Assembly: GCF_002886045.1 (NCBI RefSeq)
Contig: NZ_CP025791.1
Span: 5,285,001-5,349,000 of the forward strand
Direction: 5' to 3'
Length of the DNA stretch: 64,000 nt
From: Flavivirga eckloniae
GTDB lineage: Bacteria > Bacteroidota > Bacteroidia > Flavobacteriales > Flavobacteriaceae
A model generated the notes under the pieces. That model saw only the letters and a list, made by a program, of their open reading frames with translations, did no database searches and was not told the DNA's origin. The position numbers and the translations under genes are program-made. Below are positions 41,851 to 51,843 of this stretch, piece after piece (position 1 is the first letter of the stretch; each line of letters starts with the position of its first letter).

Positions 41851-42927
41851 ATGAATACAAAAGAAAACACATCAGAAGAAATAGATTTAGGACAGCTATT
41901 TAAACTTATTGGCAATGCGATAAATACTTTTTTTAATCGGATCGCTTTTATTTTAAAAACGATATTTCATCTTTTCATAGTTACTTTGTTGTTCTTTAAA
42001 GGTCATTTTTTAAAGTTTAGTTTAGCGACTTTTTTGGGTGTTGGGGTTGGAGGGTATATAGATTATATAGCATCACCACTCTATAAATCCGTTATGGTTA
42101 TTCAGCCTAATTTTAAGAGTGCGCGACAACTATATAGTAATATTGATTTTTATAATCAGTTGGCAAAAAATCAAGAAACCAAGGAGTTATCTGAAGTATT
42201 ACATATATCCCAGTTAATAGCAAAAAGTATAAAAAATATAGAAATAACAGGAGTTTCAGATGAAATACAAAAACTAAAACAATTTGGCGAATTTATTAAA
42301 AACCTGGATACTGTAACATTAAAGAATGTAGATTATCAAGACTACTTGCAGGAGTTTAATGATGTAAATGCAGAATTTCACCAAGTCCAAATAGAAGCTA
42401 CAGTACCCGAAACGGCTAAACAATGCCAAAAAGGAATAGTTACATCTATAGAGAACAATGAATACTTCAAACTTCAGAAAAAAGTTAATGAAGATAATAT
42501 CATGGTCATAGACTCCATGATAAAGAAGCAGCAAAGGGAAATCAATAAATTACAATCGTTTTATAAAGAGATAAGACGTTTAGAAGCGCAACAACCGGTA
42601 GGAACAACTAATATTAATTTAACAGATAACAAAATCGAGCGAATATCAGAAATAGAACTTTTTAATCAGATAAAAAAATTAAAAGAAGAGGAAGTAAAAC
42701 TAAACATAGAGAAAGCAAAAACAAAAAGTACTATTAATATAATTTCAGAATTTCCTGAAAGAGGAATATTGAAAAATGATTTTTTTTCTAAAAAAATAGT
42801 CCAGATGCCACTCTTTTTTATAAGTGCGTTATTTTTAATATTAATAATGTATGTTTTTAATAAGTACTTGGCCAACTACGCTTACGTTCGCACCCAACAA
42901 AATAAAGTAGCTGGAAAAACTAGTTAG
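41851..42927 (+). CDS. Wzz-like chain-length determinant/polysaccharide-associated membrane protein
   Basis: A 358-residue inner-membrane protein: N-terminal soluble segment, TM1 about 50-72 with a second hydrophobic segment before it, a periplasmic coiled-coil region (about 80-310, 'KSVMVIQPNFKSARQLYSNIDFYNQLAK', 'IDSMIKKQQREINKLQSFYKEIRRLEAQQP'), and TM2 about 318-340 ('PLFFISALFLILIMYVF') before a short cytoplasmic tail. This is the Wzz/PCP topology with 'SPLYKS.M.IQP' after TM1. No polysaccharide synthesis genes are adjacent, so the function is uncertain. Confidence 0.7.
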   Translation: MNTKENTSEEIDLGQLFKLIGNAINTFFNRIAFILKTIFHLFIVTLLFFKGHFLKFSLATFLGVGVGGYIDYIASPLYKSVMVIQPNFKSARQLYSNIDFYNQLAKNQETKELSEVLHISQLIAKSIKNIEITGVSDEIQKLKQFGEFIKNLDTVTLKNVDYQDYLQEFNDVNAEFHQVQIEATVPETAKQCQKGIVTSIENNEYFKLQKKVNEDNIMVIDSMIKKQQREINKLQSFYKEIRRLEAQQPVGTTNINLTDNKIERISEIELFNQIKKLKEEEVKLNIEKAKTKSTINIISEFPERGILKNDFFSKKIVQMPLFFISALFLILIMYVFNKYLANYAYVRTQQNKVAGKTS

Positions 42928-43106
42928 AGTAGGTTTATTTTGCATCAAGCTAATGTTTTTGCATTCATTAACTCATACCGATTTTGCTATAAAAAAATAT
43001 AATTTGTGCTTTTTCATTTATTTCTATTTGAACCACTCAACTCATTGTATAAGGGGTTTGATTATTTGTTCTAAACCTATTTTTAATTTGTGCTATCAAA
43101 ACATTG

Positions 43107-43146
43107 GGGCATATAAATCCAAAGGTTATTCTGCTTTTATATGCCC
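43107..43146. terminator. Hairpin downstream of the large minus-strand gene
   Basis: gggcatataaa (43107-43117) pairs perfectly with tttatatgccc (43136-43146). It lies 24 bp beyond the stop of the 43170-46301 gene (minus strand) and could terminate transcription from either side. U tracts are short. Confidence 0.5.
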
Positions 43147-43169
43147 TTTGATTCCCGGAGGAAAGCTCA

Positions 43170-46100
43170 TCAGTAATTGATATATATCATTTTTGTTTCG
43201 TGGCCCAACCCTGATTCGTTGTAATCTATAACACATACATAGGAGCCAACAGGCACCCGTCCGCCTTTATGGGTGCCGTCCCAGGCATCGCCGGGGCCGG
43301 CATAATGGGCGCTGAACAGCAACCGCTGGTTTAGGTTATATATTTTCACCACATTGTTTCTATACTTTTCCAGGCCTTCGATCACCAGGGTATCGGCAAT
43401 GCCATCGCCGTTTGGGGAAACCCCTCTATTGAAATTCACAAGAGGTTGGGGCTCACAATTGTTGGTAGTTTCCACGGTCACCAAAGCCGTTTCCGTGGCT
43501 GTATTGATGCCTTGTTCAGCGGTAAGGGTCACTGTTACCGGGATTCCCAAATCGTCACAGGTAAAAGTATCCCTATCCAAACTTAGGTTCGGGACATTGT
43601 TACAGCCATAATTGGAACCGTTGTCCACATCCTCCGGCGAGATAGTCGCCTGCCCATTGGTATCCAATTGCACGGTGATGTCTCTGGCAATGGCCGTAAG
43701 GTTGTCTAAATCCTCTTCCACGGTTACCACAGCGGTCGCCGTATCCGAATTGTTGCCCTGTATAGCGGTAAGGGTCACTGTTATCGGGATTCCCAAATCG
43801 TCACAGGTAAAAGTATCCCTATCCAAACTTAGGTTCGGGACATTGTTACAGCCATAATTGGAACCGTTGTCCACATCCTCCGGCGAGATGGTCGCCTGCC
43901 CATTGGTATCCAATTGCACGGTGATGTCTCTGGCAATGGCCGTAAGGTTGTCTAAATCCTCTTCCACGGTTACCACAGCGGTCGCCGTATCCGAATTGTT
44001 GCCCTGTACAGCTGTAAGGGTCACCGGTACCGGGGCACCCACATCATCACAGGTAAAAGTACTCTTGTCTAAGCTCAATTCAGGGATTTTGCCACAGCCA
44101 TAATTGGAACCGTTGTCCGCATCCTCTGGAGAAATGGTCGCCTGCCCATTGGTATCCAATTGCACGGTTATATCTTTTGCAATGGCCACCAAATTGTCCA
44201 AAGGAGCTTCCACGGTCACTGTGGCGGTCACCGTGGCAGTTTCACTACCCTGTTTGGCTGTAAGTACAACGGTCGCCATACCCAAGTCGTCACAGGTAAA
44301 AACATTCTTGTCCAGACTTAATGAAATGGGGTTGGTGTTGTTACAACCACTCCCGGAACCATTGTCTATTTCCCCGGGGCTGACGGAAGCCTTTCCATCG
44401 GCGTTCAACCGAACGGTAATATCTTTGGCAGCGGCCACAAGGCTATTGGTATTGTTTTCCACAGTCACCACGGCGGTCGAGATATCCGTTTGATTGCCAG
44501 AGGTAGCAGCAAGGGTTACGGTTACCGGAGCTCCTACATCGCTACAGGTAAAAGTATCTCTGTCCAAGCTTAGTGTGACCGCAGCTCCATGGTCGCAGTT
44601 ATGGCCGGAACCGTCGTCCAGATCCTCTGGTGAGATGGTCGCCAGGCCATTGGGAGCCAGCTCTACGGTAATGTCCTTGGCGGCCGCTACAACCCCGGTG
44701 TTTACAACGACCTCCCGCGCTGCTAAATTGGGGATGTTGGAATTTATATCGAATGCTGAACTTACAGGTATATTAATGGTAATATCGTCATCGTCGCCAC
44801 ATATGGATATAGGTGTAACGGCAACTGTATATGTGGATGCGTTGACGGCCGTAAAATTACCGACTGTGGCATTGGTAACAGCAATATCCTCTTGGTTAAA
44901 ATCGGTAACGCTTCTATCGAAAGTAAAGATCACTTCAAAAGGGTCTGTAGTATTTATTGCTGCCGGTGCGCCTTGTATGGAAACACCTATTTCGCCTATA
45001 TTGTACATACGTGCCCGACCAATTAACAGATTGCGCCCAGTAGTAGTATTAAAACCATAGTCAGAAGCGCCCATAGCCACGACCGACCCGTCTGCAGACA
45101 AACTAAGACTGTTACTGCTGCCCAACTGATGCCCTTTATGTTCACCATCAAAATCAGTTACTAACTGCCAGGTATTATGGGAACTATATTTATAAATACT
45201 TACTCTGCCCACACTTAATAAATTATTAAACCCGATATGGGGCGTCCCTACAACTAAAGTATTCGCATCATCAGATAATGCTATGCCATATCCAAAAGCC
45301 CCTCTTAGTTCATTGCCTTTCAGGATCCAGTTATCATTATTATTGGCACTTCTTTTATACACACGTACAGATTGATCTGCAACTGAAGTTATAGCCAGGG
45401 TATTCCCGTCTCTTGTTAGCCGTACATAGCCCCCTCTATCATCACGGGTAACCGTTCCTTGATCACCTGTAAAATCACTTGCCTGAACCCAAGTGCCGTT
45501 ATCATTTTTATATACTCTTGTTATTAAACCCTTAGAATCCCATCTTACCCTATTCTCGACAGTATATGGTGGTCCAAGATGAAGCGCTACCATGGCCAGG
45601 GTGTTACCGTCATCGGATATGCTCACACTTACCCCCAACCGTTCGCCTTCTGACCGCCCTTCAATATCGCTGCCTATTTGTACCCAATTATCATTGGTTT
45701 CTCTTCTATACACCCGTACCTGGCCAGCATCAGGATGGCCGTTAACGTCAAAAAACGGGGCTCCTATGGCCACGACATTACCATCTCCGGAGAGACTCAC
45801 ATCAAATCCCGATTGGCTCCCTGCTTGCGTACCATCAATATCATTGCCTATTTGCTCCCACTTGAAACCACCCGATGGGGCATCTGTTTTTTTAAATATA
45901 CGTACATGGCCTGCATCTGTACCTGCTCCATCGTTACCTCTGGCTCCTATAGCCAGAACGTCACCTTCATTCGACAAACTTATGCTCCTTCCGAATTGTT
46001 CACTCTTAAAAACTCTAACATTCGTTTCCGGTGCTATTATATCGCCTATTTGTATCCATTGCCCGGTCGCATTTTTTCCATAAACACGTACAGAACCCTT

Positions 46101-46301
46101 ATTAAAAGGAGGATTTGTACTCCAGCACCCTATGGCCATGGTATTCCCATCTGCTGACAAACTTGTGGTCTCTCCCAGGCCAAGATGATTAGATTCTCCT
46201 ATGATAGTTTGTCCTATTTGTACCTGGCCATAGTTGCTTAAGCTTATGAAGCCCAAGAGGATGGCACATCGCTTTAATTGTAATAGTATTTGGGTTTTCA
46301 T
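43170..46301 (-). CDS. Giant secreted surface protein: propeller, HYR-like repeats, T9SS type B sorting domain
   Basis: A 1043-residue exported protein. After the signal peptide (about 1-26) comes a beta-propeller of about seven repeats (about 28-430; 'LSADGNTMAIG', 'SLSGDGNVVAIGAPFFDV'), then a bacterial Ig-like domain (about 435-545, 'VIFTFDRSVTDFNQEDIAVTNA'), then five HYR-like repeats of about 82 residues ('AIARDITVQLDTNGQATISPEDVDNGSNYGC') each with two cysteines, and a C-terminal gliding/T9SS type B domain ('SPNGDGIADTLVIEGLEKYRNNVVKIYN...MIYINY'). It is a cell-surface adhesin-like protein exported by the type IX system. DNA in the repeat part is visibly GC-richer than its surroundings and contains near-identical 246-bp tandem units. 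Confidence 0.85.
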   Translation of the reverse strand: MKTQILLQLKRCAILLGFISLSNYGQVQIGQTIIGESNHLGLGETTSLSADGNTMAIGCWSTNPPFNKGSVRVYGKNATGQWIQIGDIIAPETNVRVFKSEQFGRSISLSNEGDVLAIGARGNDGAGTDAGHVRIFKKTDAPSGGFKWEQIGNDIDGTQAGSQSGFDVSLSGDGNVVAIGAPFFDVNGHPDAGQVRVYRRETNDNWVQIGSDIEGRSEGERLGVSVSISDDGNTLAMVALHLGPPYTVENRVRWDSKGLITRVYKNDNGTWVQASDFTGDQGTVTRDDRGGYVRLTRDGNTLAITSVADQSVRVYKRSANNNDNWILKGNELRGAFGYGIALSDDANTLVVGTPHIGFNNLLSVGRVSIYKYSSHNTWQLVTDFDGEHKGHQLGSSNSLSLSADGSVVAMGASDYGFNTTTGRNLLIGRARMYNIGEIGVSIQGAPAAINTTDPFEVIFTFDRSVTDFNQEDIAVTNATVGNFTAVNASTYTVAVTPISICGDDDDITINIPVSSAFDINSNIPNLAAREVVVNTGVVAAAKDITVELAPNGLATISPEDLDDGSGHNCDHGAAVTLSLDRDTFTCSDVGAPVTVTLAATSGNQTDISTAVVTVENNTNSLVAAAKDITVRLNADGKASVSPGEIDNGSGSGCNNTNPISLSLDKNVFTCDDLGMATVVLTAKQGSETATVTATVTVEAPLDNLVAIAKDITVQLDTNGQATISPEDADNGSNYGCGKIPELSLDKSTFTCDDVGAPVPVTLTAVQGNNSDTATAVVTVEEDLDNLTAIARDITVQLDTNGQATISPEDVDNGSNYGCNNVPNLSLDRDTFTCDDLGIPITVTLTAIQGNNSDTATAVVTVEEDLDNLTAIARDITVQLDTNGQATISPEDVDNGSNYGCNNVPNLSLDRDTFTCDDLGIPVTVTLTAEQGINTATETALVTVETTNNCEPQPLVNFNRGVSPNGDGIADTLVIEGLEKYRNNVVKIYNLNQRLLFSAHYAGPGDAWDGTHKGGRVPVGSYVCVIDYNESGLGHETKMIYINY
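43557..44294 (-). repeat. 246-bp tandem coding repeats
   Basis: The period is 246 bp (82 codons). Units begin at 43557, 43803 and 44049, each with acaggtaaaagta. The first two are nearly identical over most of their length (one base difference, at 43644/43890, in the first 200 bp), while the third is more diverged. This points to recent duplication or gene conversion. Confidence 0.8.
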
Positions 46302-46653
46302 GTTAGTTATTGGGTTTTTAGGTTTATAATTTTATAATTATCGTCCTGTTTAAGTTTATTTTAAGGTGAATCTTGGATAAGAAAATTTACTTGCCTGTCT
46401 GCCGGCAGGCAAGTAAATTTTCGACTGATAAAGCTTCTCGATACAAAATTCTTCCAGAATTTCACTACCATTGACGTCATTCTGAGGAGCTCCTTAGAGC
46501 GACGTGAGAATCTCTTAAATTGAACTAAAATTAAACAGATTTTTACGGTCGTACCTCCCTCAGAATGACACCCTATGACGTCATTTAATCCGCTTGATAA
46601 AATTTTTGTCCACAAGCTCGAAGTGCATCTTGAACTTTTAAACAATATTCACG
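46302..46653. other. Intergenic stretch with two strong inverted repeats
   Basis: A perfect 17-bp inverted repeat (gaaaatttacttgcctg 46381-46397, caggcaagtaaattttc 46406-46422) has an 8-nt loop. A wider 12-bp pair (gtcattctgagg 46476-46487, cctcagaatgac 46558-46569) follows. No gene. The first hairpin lies downstream of the LRR-protein gene and may help terminate it; the second looks like a dispersed flavobacterial foldback repeat. Confidence 0.6.
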
Positions 46654-49212
46654 TTATTTTATGCTAATTCTTTTAACTGCTTTAGCACCTGTTTTGGTGG
46701 TTACTTCCAGTATATACATCCCGCCGGATAAATGGCTTACATCTAATGGTGATGTGTGTGTTGTATACAAATGGGCACCTAGCATGTTGTATATGTTTAC
46801 TTGCTGTAACGCTTGCCCTTCGCTTAACCGGATGTGGATCTTATCTTGCGCCGGATTGGGATAGACTGTAAAATCCCTGAGCTCATTTGTATTATTTAAA
46901 GACATTGTCACATCACCATTGATACTTTTAAACCCACTCCAGAAATCATCATCTCTATAATCTTGTTCGGCACTTTCGGGTACTATCAAATCTATTTCAC
47001 CACGACGGTCTGCAAAACCACTATTAGGTCTTCCTGTAAAGACTGTTCCGTAAATATCAAAATCAGAAGGTAAAAGTGGAAATCCCATATCTCTAATAAC
47101 TGGGGGGGACTCTGCCTTTATCTCCACTGTTTTAAGAGGGGTATCCGAAAAAGCCCATGCCCCAATACTTTTTATTTCTTTTGATATGGTGACTTCCTCC
47201 AATGCTAGGTTCTGGGCAAAAGCACCGTTTCCGATAATGGTCACCTTATCCGGTATCACAACACTGGTCAATAGGTGGTTCTCCCTAAACATTCCATTTG
47301 TAATAATTGTCATTTCTTCTGAAATGGTAACTTGTGTAAAGTTGTTCTCGCTAAAAATATTTGCCCCTATATGTTCTGTTATAAGACTATTTGATATCAT
47401 AACACTCTCCAATTGGTTGCCCTGAAAAGCAGCGCTTCCAATACTTGTTACACTGTTTGGTATGGTAATCTCGGTTAAATCGTTAAACATAAAAGCTTGG
47501 GCTCCAATACTTGTTACACCCTCTGGTATAACAACGTTCGTTAATCTGTTAACAACAACGTTAGGGTCTCTTGCTTCTGGTTTTATGAATACATTTTCCC
47601 CAATAGCAGTTACCTTATAGTGAATTACACCGTCTACCTGTTTGGTATCTGGAAGGCGTCCTAGGTCGGTAGCTGTCCCTTCATACTTAGATATACTAAC
47701 TTCATAGGGGTTTAACGATGTGACTTCGTAATCGAAGTCTTCATTAATATCGTCAATGGTCTCTCCCTTTTCCCTAGTTTCTCTGGTGCTGTTAAAGTCC
47801 TTCCACCCTGACCCCGTAGCCGTATAAGTAGCTACGGTACCTTTGGGCACTATTAAATTGATGGCACCGCGGTTTTTATTTTTGAAAGGGTCTCTATCTC
47901 CATCTTCAATAAAAGGGGGATCGCCGCTACGCTCTACCACCACTATGGCAAGGTTTGTGTTATTCTGAAAAGCTTCCTTCCCTATGGTTTTCACATTTTT
48001 CGGTATGTGAACAATGGACAAATCGTTGTCGGAAAAGGCTCTTTCCCCAATACTGGTTACACCCTCGGGTATGTCAACACTAGATAAGTCTTTACCACTA
48101 AAAGTCCCCGGACCGATGCTGGTAACCTTATATTCATATTCTGTTGTACCATTACTATATATTGTACTATTAGCATCATATTCATATGATGCACGATTAC
48201 TGACCGTTGCAGGGATAGTCACATCAGTAGCTGTAGCCGAATAATCTATTATCTTAACCTCTCCAACACCATTGGGGTTTATTTTTGTTATTTCGTATTT
48301 GAAACCACCATTGGTAAAGACCGCTTCTCTAATGGTTTTAAAAAAGTTCCCGCGATACCAACTTCTATAAGCAAACGCTTTCCCTTCGGGCACTATCAAA
48401 TCTATTATACCATGGCGGGGCACAGGTGGTAGTGGTTGTCTTAAACTATCCACATATTGACCAAGTGTTGTTGTAAATATATCGCTTTTTACCTTAGGCG
48501 GAGACATAGTCTGCGGCGGCGTAGTCGGCAGATTGGCAGCCTCTATAAACACTGTTACAAGCCCCAACTTATCTCTTGCACTTGGATGTGTAGTAACCCA
48601 ATCAGAACCATAGGGGTTATTTGCAAAAGCCCAGTCTTCAATCTTCTTTACATTTTCTGGGATGGTTACACTAGTCAATTTGTTGACGCCAAAAGCACTA
48701 TTTCCGATAGTTTGCATACTGTTCGGTATCTCAATACTGGTCAATTGATTCTGCTTAAAAGCAGAATCACTGATAGTTACCATACCTTCGGAAAGAGTAA
48801 CACTGGTCAATTGGTTACCTATAAAAGCATGATTCCCAATGCTGGTCACGTTCGGTATCTTAATACTAGTTAATTTGTTATGGGCAAAAGCAGAACTTTC
48901 AATACTAGTTACACTAGGTGGTATGGTTATTGTCTCCAACTTGCCAGTAGTGTCTGCTGCTTCTTTTTTAAAAGCATTAACCCCAATACTGGTTACCGTA
49001 TAGCCATTGACCTGCGAGGGGATAATTAATACTGCTGGTGGAGTACCATCATAACCCATAACCTTTACTGTATTAGGGCTCAACGATGTGATTTTATATC
49101 GGAGATCATCAACGGTAAAGGTATCTCCTATGTTGTTTTGACCGTAAGTGGTCGCCGTCAACACTATAAAAAGAATGGCAAAGCTCCATTTTAATTGTAA
49201 TTGTTTTTTCAT
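46654..49212 (-). CDS. BspA-type leucine-rich-repeat surface protein with T9SS type A sorting domain
   Basis: An 852-residue exported protein from ATG 49212. The frame opens upstream at 49332, but a signal peptide ('MKKQLQLKWSFAILFIVLTA' onwards) starts at 49212. Repeated LRR_5 units of about 23 residues follow in three blocks ('VTSIGNHAFIGNQLTSVTL', 'VKTIGKEAFQNNTNLAIVVVE', 'VTSIGAQAFMFNDLTEITIP'), separated by beta domains. The C-terminal T9SS type A domain reads 'FTVYPNPAQDKIHIRL...VNIYNMLGAHLY...GGMYILEV'. BspA-like proteins bind host or extracellular molecules. It is a cell-surface protein of unknown ligand. Confidence 0.87.
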   Translation of the reverse strand: MKKQLQLKWSFAILFIVLTATTYGQNNIGDTFTVDDLRYKITSLSPNTVKVMGYDGTPPAVLIIPSQVNGYTVTSIGVNAFKKEAADTTGKLETITIPPSVTSIESSAFAHNKLTSIKIPNVTSIGNHAFIGNQLTSVTLSEGMVTISDSAFKQNQLTSIEIPNSMQTIGNSAFGVNKLTSVTIPENVKKIEDWAFANNPYGSDWVTTHPSARDKLGLVTVFIEAANLPTTPPQTMSPPKVKSDIFTTTLGQYVDSLRQPLPPVPRHGIIDLIVPEGKAFAYRSWYRGNFFKTIREAVFTNGGFKYEITKINPNGVGEVKIIDYSATATDVTIPATVSNRASYEYDANSTIYSNGTTEYEYKVTSIGPGTFSGKDLSSVDIPEGVTSIGERAFSDNDLSIVHIPKNVKTIGKEAFQNNTNLAIVVVERSGDPPFIEDGDRDPFKNKNRGAINLIVPKGTVATYTATGSGWKDFNSTRETREKGETIDDINEDFDYEVTSLNPYEVSISKYEGTATDLGRLPDTKQVDGVIHYKVTAIGENVFIKPEARDPNVVVNRLTNVVIPEGVTSIGAQAFMFNDLTEITIPNSVTSIGSAAFQGNQLESVMISNSLITEHIGANIFSENNFTQVTISEEMTIITNGMFRENHLLTSVVIPDKVTIIGNGAFAQNLALEEVTISKEIKSIGAWAFSDTPLKTVEIKAESPPVIRDMGFPLLPSDFDIYGTVFTGRPNSGFADRRGEIDLIVPESAEQDYRDDDFWSGFKSINGDVTMSLNNTNELRDFTVYPNPAQDKIHIRLSEGQALQQVNIYNMLGAHLYTTHTSPLDVSHLSGGMYILEVTTKTGAKAVKRISIK

Positions 49213-50204
49213 TTTGTTGTCTTTTTTAACTTTTGAATATTGATGGCAAAGAATTACCAAATAGAAAAAATATCCAATAATTAGTGCTGAACTCTTTTTA
49301 AAATGGGACATAACACAGTGTTTTTGGGACAATAGAAATCCGGAAACCCCTTTAGATGGTTAGTTCGTTCTGGTATTGACCGATATGGGCACTTTCTATA
49401 GGTCGATCCTGTACTAAAACCCCACCTTTGTTTCCAACAAAAAGTATACGCAATGAAGTGATGGCGTGGAGCCAGATTGACCATTGGCTTTATAATAGTA
49501 AAGTGATTTTTGAGTTAAATCAATAGCAATGGCGGAGATTTGAAATGACGATTCCCGTCGTTTTTTTGTGGGACAAAACCCGATACCATGGATGCCTGTA
49601 ATGCACGGACCAAGGTATTGAAAAACCCTGGAGATGTTTTTATAAATACTTATTAAATTTAAATTGTAGCTTGTTTGTTATTGTTAATTTAATATTTTGT
49701 TCTTGTTTAATTATTTGGGATTCTAATTGTATCAGATTTGTACACTGAATATTGAAAGTATTATAAGCTATAATGAGTTACTTTATGTATCGGAAATAAA
49801 TATTTTATTTTTAATTAACTAGTTTGGTCTAAAAGAGTATTTACTTTTGGATGATATATGGAAACGTACTTTAAGTAATAGAATTGAAGAAGATAATGAC
49901 GCAATGAATGTTGCTTTTAAAAAATACGTAAGAGCTTTGAGAATGATAATCTAATTTAGAAGTCTATAAGCTAAATTAAAACCTACAAAATAGTCTGTCA
50001 AACTTGTCAAAGTCAATTAGCCAATTTTTAGAGCAATTAATTTTCTATTAACCCAAAGAATTTAGAGAGTTTATATCTCTTGAATCACATGTCTAAATGC
50101 ATACTAATCAAGAAAGTAATAATAAAATGTTAGAAAAGAGGATTAGTTAAAAGTTGGAAAAGATAAAAGGGAAGTGATTAGACTTCCCTTTTATATGGCT
50201 ATTA
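49213..50204. other. Nearly 1 kb without a convincing gene
   Basis: The stretch holds an open frame at 49825-49950 (plus strand, no start codon, containing 'DDIWKRTLSNRIEED' and ending 'RALRMII') that may be a gene remnant. ORFs near 49281-49484 lack a plausible start or composition. The terminator at 50165-50192 lies at the right edge. Confidence 0.45.
50165..50192 (-). terminator. Terminator of the SusC-SusD-thioredoxin operon
   Basis: A perfect 11-bp inverted repeat (aaaagggaagt 50165-50175, acttccctttt 50182-50192) with a 6-nt loop lies 13 bp beyond the minus-strand stop at 50205. Confidence 0.7.
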
Positions 50205-51734
50205 CTATTGTAACAACTTATCAAACAAAGGTCTAATGTCCTCACTTGAAGGTCTTGGAGCGTTTTCATCTACAATATTCCCTTCTGGGTCTATTAATAA
50301 AAACCTAGGAATAGAATTAATTAAATAAGCACTTACAAAATCAGATTTAAAAGCCTTATCTGCTATTAATTGAATACCTGACAACTCCATATCTTTAACC
50401 ATTTTTTTCCAAGCATCGTGTGCTTTCTCAGTATCTACCGAAAGACTAACAAACTTTATGTTTTTACCATGGTATTCTTTTTCAAGAACTTTTAAAGATG
50501 GAATTTCTTTTTTACAAGGACCACACCATGTTGCCCAAACATCGATATACACATACGATCCGCTTAAATCATCTAAACTTGTAGTACCTCCAGCCGCATT
50601 TTCATAATTAACAAATTTTGGAGAAAGTTTTCCTTTATCAAGCTTAGTTGCCGCTGTATAGATCTTTTCTATTTTTTCTGAATACAAAGGATTTGTATTA
50701 TTCTTAATAAAAATATCATAATGATCTTTCGCTTTAGTGGGCGCTGATTTAATGAGTTGTGCTGTGAACCTCCACAATAATGCTTCTTTGATTACCGTGT
50801 TTGAAATCGTATCTATAATAACATTGCGTTTAAACTCTTCTAACGGGATTAGGTTTAAAAAGTCATTTTGCTTTTCTACATCTAAGGCATAATAATATTT
50901 CGAAAATTTTAGAAGAGCAGCTGCTTGGATTTTAAAATCCATAAGATCAGCATATCCCAGTGAGAAAGATTCAAACATACGTTGATTATTAAAAGTAAAA
51001 CTTTCTAGCGCGTTATTAGACATTTCCGTACTCTCCTCCTCAGAAAGTTTCATTTTATCCATTTCTTTTTGTATACTATCAGAGATTCTTATCACCTCAG
51101 GTGAGTTTTCATCTTTTGGATCTACAGAATTTAGGTATTGTTTTAAAGGACTATCAACCCCCATAAAAGTACCATGCATATAAGAGTAATGAAGCATTGA
51201 ATTCTTAGCTAACAAATTAGCTTTAGCTTTTTCTGTTTTTATAAATTCTGCATTAAAATCCTGAGTACTTAATTCTGTGTTAACCCAACTGACATATTCG
51301 TTAACAAACGTCTTAAAATCAGTCAGATCAAGATTTACTTTCTCAAGGAATGTAGTAGAGAGTTGTATATAGTGACTTCTTCGTATATATAACGCTCTTA
51401 AAAAGTTATTTTCTGCAGCACCCTTCCCTTCAAAAGTAACATCTCTACCATTTTGGATCATTTTTAAGTCAAAACCTGGCGCTAAATATAAAAAGATGGG
51501 TATCTCTCCACTTAACTTATAATATCCTTTTTCTAGAGTTCCATCTTCAAAGGTGAAACGGCCTTGATCATCTAGTTCTATTTCCTTTATACTACCAACT
51601 TTGCCAAATTCAACTTTTTTATTAGCAGTATTATTAATAGTTCCAGAAAACTTTATAGTGTTATCTTGACCTTGACACGATGTGAACATAACACCAGTGA
51701 TTAATATTAAAAATATTTTTTTTATTCTCTTCAT
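50205..51734 (-). CDS. TlpA-like thioredoxin-fold lipoprotein
   Basis: A 509-residue lipoprotein: signal peptide with lipobox 'VMFTSC' (lipidated C20), an N-terminal beta domain (about 28-110, 'FSGTINNTANKKVEFGKVGSIKEIELDDQGRFTF') resembling DUF4369-type domains, a helical middle (about 110-360), and a C-terminal thioredoxin domain with the active site W403-C-G-P-C407 ('DVWATWCGPCKKEIPSL'). It sits on the periplasmic side of a membrane and would act as a thiol-disulfide oxidoreductase. It is the last gene of an operon after SusC and SusD, 109 bp from SusD. In that context it may process or reduce the imported substrate or assist transporter folding. Confidence 0.85.
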   Translation of the reverse strand: MKRIKKIFLILITGVMFTSCQGQDNTIKFSGTINNTANKKVEFGKVGSIKEIELDDQGRFTFEDGTLEKGYYKLSGEIPIFLYLAPGFDLKMIQNGRDVTFEGKGAAENNFLRALYIRRSHYIQLSTTFLEKVNLDLTDFKTFVNEYVSWVNTELSTQDFNAEFIKTEKAKANLLAKNSMLHYSYMHGTFMGVDSPLKQYLNSVDPKDENSPEVIRISDSIQKEMDKMKLSEEESTEMSNNALESFTFNNQRMFESFSLGYADLMDFKIQAAALLKFSKYYYALDVEKQNDFLNLIPLEEFKRNVIIDTISNTVIKEALLWRFTAQLIKSAPTKAKDHYDIFIKNNTNPLYSEKIEKIYTAATKLDKGKLSPKFVNYENAAGGTTSLDDLSGSYVYIDVWATWCGPCKKEIPSLKVLEKEYHGKNIKFVSLSVDTEKAHDAWKKMVKDMELSGIQLIADKAFKSDFVSAYLINSIPRFLLIDPEGNIVDENAPRPSSEDIRPLFDKLLQ

Positions 51735-51843
51735 TTTTTTTACTTAATTAAATTTATATTGTCTTTAATAATGTTTTATTTTTCTCTCTTTGTTTTTGTT
51801 TAGGTTTATTCATTTTTTAAATCACCTTATTTAGCATTTTTAT

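Noticed and set aside
42953-43180. 75-codon ORF after the Wzz-like gene
   Set aside because: It overlaps a hairpin and the terminal codons of the opposite gene and has no protein-like pattern.
43354-46157. Several long plus-strand ORFs opposite the giant surface protein
   Set aside because: They are antisense to the higher-GC repeat gene and mirror its repeats; the minus-strand frame has a signal peptide and clear domains.
49281-49484. Minus-strand ORF in the gap before the TlpA-like operon
   Set aside because: It has a Cys/His/Trp-rich composition without domain pattern and no clear start context.
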